Shown here: piece by piece, positions 61,404 through 64,000 of the stretch
Numbering within the stretch: position 1 is the stretch's first letter
Layout: each line of letters opens with the position of its first letter
NCBI GenBank assembly: GCA_001914405.1
Contig: MSDW01000001.1
Location: 1,116,001-1,180,000, forward strand
Reading direction: 5' to 3'
Length of the DNA stretch: 64,000 nucleotides
DNA from: Candidatus Methanohalarchaeum thermophilum
GTDB taxonomy: Archaea; Halobacteriota; Methanonatronarchaeia; Methanonatronarchaeales; Methanonatronarchaeaceae
The notes under the pieces: generated by a model
Told to the model about the DNA's origin: nothing
The model's input: the letters and a program-made list of their open reading frames with translations, nothing else
The model's database searches: none
Translations under genes and position numbers: made by a program

Positions 61404-61584
61404 AAAAGCAAACAACATAGCACCTGTAACTAAAAGGTTTTATAACTTAACTTAAAACCCATATTCTTATCTTATTTTCCTTTATTTAATCATATACCTA
61501 GTAGTTTAAGCACCTAACTAACTAAGCCTAAGAAATCAACAAAGTCTAAAGGTGATCTGGGGTATGGTAATTAGATATTGTGGT

Positions 61585-62109
61585 TTAATTGTTTTTTAGG
61601 GTTTTTACTTTTCCTCCTAGAACTTCTTCGATATGGTTTAATGCAAAATTGTGTGATTCTTTATCTAAAGCTGCAACACATTCTTTTGGGACTATTACAT
61701 CGTAGTTTCGCATTCTTGCACCTGCTGCCGTATGTAATATACATATATCTGTCAATATCCCGGTTAAGATTAGTTCATCTACATTCTTTTCCCTTAAAGT
61801 TAGATCTAAGTCAGTTCTAAAAAACCCTGAAAATCGTCTTTTTTCAATTAAAGTATCTTCTTCTTTTGGTTCTAGTTCATCAATTATTTCAGCTCCCTCT
61901 GTTCCTTTAATAGCATGAGAAGGATAATCTTCAAATTCACTGTCATCTGGTCTGTGTCTATCTGCAACATAAATTATCTCGTCTCCATTTTCCCTCTTGT
62001 CATCAACTAAATCCTTTATGTCATCTATGATATCTCTGGATTTGGGTACTTCAAGAGGAGAACCTTCCTCTACAAAATCTTTCAACATATCTATAACTAG
62101 GACAGCCAT
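61585..62109 (-). CDS. isochorismatase-family cysteine hydrolase (nicotinamidase-like)
   Basis: About 174 aa. The catalytic triad is visible: Asp in VLVIDMLKDFVEEGSPL, Lys in TLIEKRRFSGFFRTDLD, Cys in LTGILTDICILHTAAGARMR. Ligands DRHRPDDSEF and HAIKGTEGAEI support a nicotinamidase/pyrazinamidase-like activity in NAD salvage, though other amidases share these motifs. Possible starts lie at 62118 (GTG), 62112 and 62109 (ATG). Confidence 0.85.
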   Translation of the reverse strand: MAVLVIDMLKDFVEEGSPLEVPKSRDIIDDIKDLVDDKRENGDEIIYVADRHRPDDSEFEDYPSHAIKGTEGAEIIDELEPKEEDTLIEKRRFSGFFRTDLDLTLREKNVDELILTGILTDICILHTAAGARMRNYDVIVPKECVAALDKESHNFALNHIEEVLGGKVKTLKNN

Positions 62110-62118
62110 CATCTTCAC

Positions 62119-63316
62119 ATTTGTAAAAAAAGCTCTAAAAGCTATTAAATCTATTTAAAAAACCATTAAATACTAAAATTATCCAAAATTAATCCAAAAA
62201 ATTAAAGATCCTAAAAAACTAAAAGACAATGTTAAAATATTATTTAATTACTTTTATTACTATCTTTTCATTAATTATCAGCCAATATTATTTTCTTATC
62301 CTAAGAAAAGTTAATATTATTTTTTTGAGTTTTTAGGTTAGTCCCTATTAGGTTAAACCCTTTAAACTTAGTCAAAGTTAAAATCATAAGCATTTCAAAT
62401 TGATATTAAGCCGACTGAAAAGAATGAAATAAATTCAATCGCATTTTTGGGTTAATTCAAAGCCGAAAAGTGAAAAATTGAAAATATAAGGATTTTAGAA
62501 GAATTGATAATGTTAGTGCATAGCCCATATTTTTTACTGAATAAGAAATTTAATGAAAACCAGAGAGAAAAAACGACAACAAAACATAAACTACTGTTAA
62601 ATTTGGTAGTGAAAAACTTAGGATCTCTGTAAACAGAATTAAATTTGATGAAATCTCCTTAAAATGTATAATAAACTAGCAATTGGTTTAGCAAATTAAA
62701 GCATACAGCTCTACTAAAAATTGGGTTAAATCAGAGAAGACCACAACAGGACTAGATATAACCTTTTCTATATCTATGGGTTGGGAAAGCTAATTCGGCG
62801 CAAGAAAAAGTCGTAATCAAGGCTTTTGGCCTATATTAAAGCAAATGCTACAATTGAACTTGAATCAATAATTTTAATGGCTAAGGTTAACAAAAAATTT
62901 TTTTGGTCTATGATATCATTAATCGAAGGCGTAGCAGAATTAAGTATACTAAGTTTTCATCAAGATGAACTACTTCTAGCGGTAGAAGAATAATTAACAG
63001 ATATATTTTATAGAAAAATCGGTTCTAGATCTACTTAAAATATAAAAACCATAAAAAAGCCAGTAGAAAGCCTATATTTTTTCTTAACCTGATCTAATCT
63101 TGCTTGAGTAACAGTTTAGGTTAAAATAAGTGGGATATACTCTATTGTATTAAAATGTTTGATTTTTTATTATATTAAAATGGTTGGTTTTTATTGTTTT
63201 TTTTTTTGGATGAATGATATGTTTTTAACTTTGTTGATTTAGTTTTTAGTTTTTTTATTCTTAAAAGAAGAAAAAATATAAATGTTTTGGATAGATTATA
63301 GTTAAGTTGATCAGTA
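62119..63316. other. 1.2-kb spacer with degenerate coding traces
   Basis: AT-rich. A 38-codon plus-strand frame at 62879-62995 (MAKVNKKFFWSMISLIEGVA then ELSILSFHQDELLLAVEE) vaguely follows the N-terminus of a sliding clamp, but it is short, isolated and preceded by many stops. No full gene or repeat. Confidence 0.35.
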
Positions 63317-64000
63317 ATGACAGAATTAAGGAATATTAAGGAGTATTTACGAAGAAGAACTGAAACTGATTATTTAATGCCTATCTGGTTACCTTTTCTC
63401 CCCTTCATATTGATTATAGTAGGATTATTCGGTTTTTTAGGAACAACTTTAATGGGTCAAGAATCAGTGCTACTCGGTGGCTGGCTCATGATGATGCTCC
63501 TAATACTCTCCGGAGCAATCATTAATCTATATGTTTTATATAAATGGCTAAAAAGAAGAAACGGCCATTTTAATAGACGACTAATGCTACACGACTCATT
63601 CCTAGACTACCTAAAAGAACTCTCACACAAAAAGGACATAGATATAACTGAGACAGTCTCAGACGCTAAAAGAGAAATAAGAGAAGCCCAAAGAGAAGAA
63701 ACCGAAAAAAACGCAGTACTATACCTAGCACTATACCTTGTCTTCCCACCAGTACTATTTTACATGTACCACTTCCTAAATAAAGATTTCCTAAAACACG
63801 CAAGAAGAGAAGAAACAATCATAGAGAAATTCAACGTAGCTCTTAACAAACTAGAAATAGACGAGCAAATCGAAAACTTCCAAAGAGACTACAACTACCC
63901 AGACAGAAACACAATAATCTACCTAGTACTAACACTAGTAACAGCAGGCCTATTTGGACTATACTGGATATATACACTAACAATGGACCCAAACAATCAC
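63317..64000 (+). CDS. membrane protein with DUF4234-like C-terminus (cut by the right edge)
   Basis: At least 228 aa. MTELRNIKEYLRRRTETDYL, two helices (LPFLPFILIIVGLFGFLGTT, LLGGWLMMMLLILSGAIINL), a charged region with ITETVSDAKREIREAQREET, a third helix, then IIYLVLTLVTAGLFGLYWIY near the edge. The ending T.GLFGLYWIY...DPNNH resembles DUF4234 membrane proteins. Codon use is balanced at the start and A/C-rich later. Confidence 0.7.
   Translation, partial: MTELRNIKEYLRRRTETDYLMPIWLPFLPFILIIVGLFGFLGTTLMGQESVLLGGWLMMMLLILSGAIINLYVLYKWLKRRNGHFNRRLMLHDSFLDYLKELSHKKDIDITETVSDAKREIREAQREETEKNAVLYLALYLVFPPVLFYMYHFLNKDFLKHARREETIIEKFNVALNKLEIDEQIENFQRDYNYPDRNTIIYLVLTLVTAGLFGLYWIYTLTMDPNNH

Noticed and set aside
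62879-62995. Sliding-clamp (PCNA) N-terminal remnant
   Set aside because: Only 38 codons with a loose hydrophobic pattern; no conserved PCNA residue run is present.

Overview
The window is low-GC archaeal DNA. Three things point to Archaea: archaeal-type genes (a Tfx-like regulator, a transcription factor S paralogue, a TFB remnant, UPF0146, an RHH/queC/yhhQ group), type IV pilins of the archaeal GVSPVIG class, and a tRNA-Tyr with an intron in the anticodon loop. A corrinoid protein next to an MtaA/MtbA-type methyltransferase, a YcaO protein and a Tfx-type regulator suggest a methanogen or a close relative. Acidic soluble proteins and Tat-exported lipoproteins would fit a haloalkaliphilic methyl-reducing lineage such as Methanonatronarchaeia. 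That placement is inference; no phylogenetic marker is complete here.

Layout. 0-18 kb is a dispersed molybdenum/tungsten region: moeA (cut by the left edge), the ABC transporter wtpABC, a ModE-like TOBE regulator, moaD, a mobB-moaE fusion, a DUF1786 protein, a Tfx-like regulator, and moaC-moaB. 12-32 kb holds five type IV pilin-like genes (one fused to PKD-type repeats, one frameshifted), a TFS paralogue, a metallophosphoesterase and the methyltransferase/corrinoid pair. 32-39 kb holds ycaO, a tungsten-type aldehyde ferredoxin oxidoreductase with an exported Fe-S partner carrying a C2H2 finger, and queC-yhhQ. 40-48 kb holds secreted proteins, a hybrid histidine kinase and a large Eco57I-like methylase. 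48-51 kb is a cluster of four unrecognised genes that share a helix motif; the last has a coiled coil and a PASTA-like domain. 52-64 kb is mostly housekeeping: tRNA-Asp, MscS, DUF429, tRNA-Tyr, a methyltransferase, RimI, UPF0146, NIF3 and an isochorismatase.

The window is heavily invaded by IS200/IS605-type DNA. There are two decayed tnpB genes, each preceded by an intact small ribbon-helix-helix ORF that overlaps its start, and one more decayed tnpB fragment. There are six copies of a roughly 400-490-nt tnpB-less structured element whose stems show compensatory changes between copies, three other tnpB-deleted elements, and at least six 50-65-nt mini-elements. Several chromosomal genes are also decayed.

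Many transcription units change composition along their length. The sense strand is G/T-rich upstream and at the 5' end and A/C-rich at the 3' end and beyond. This explains the long Phe/Leu/Trp-rich and Lys/Asn-rich spurious ORFs in spacers.
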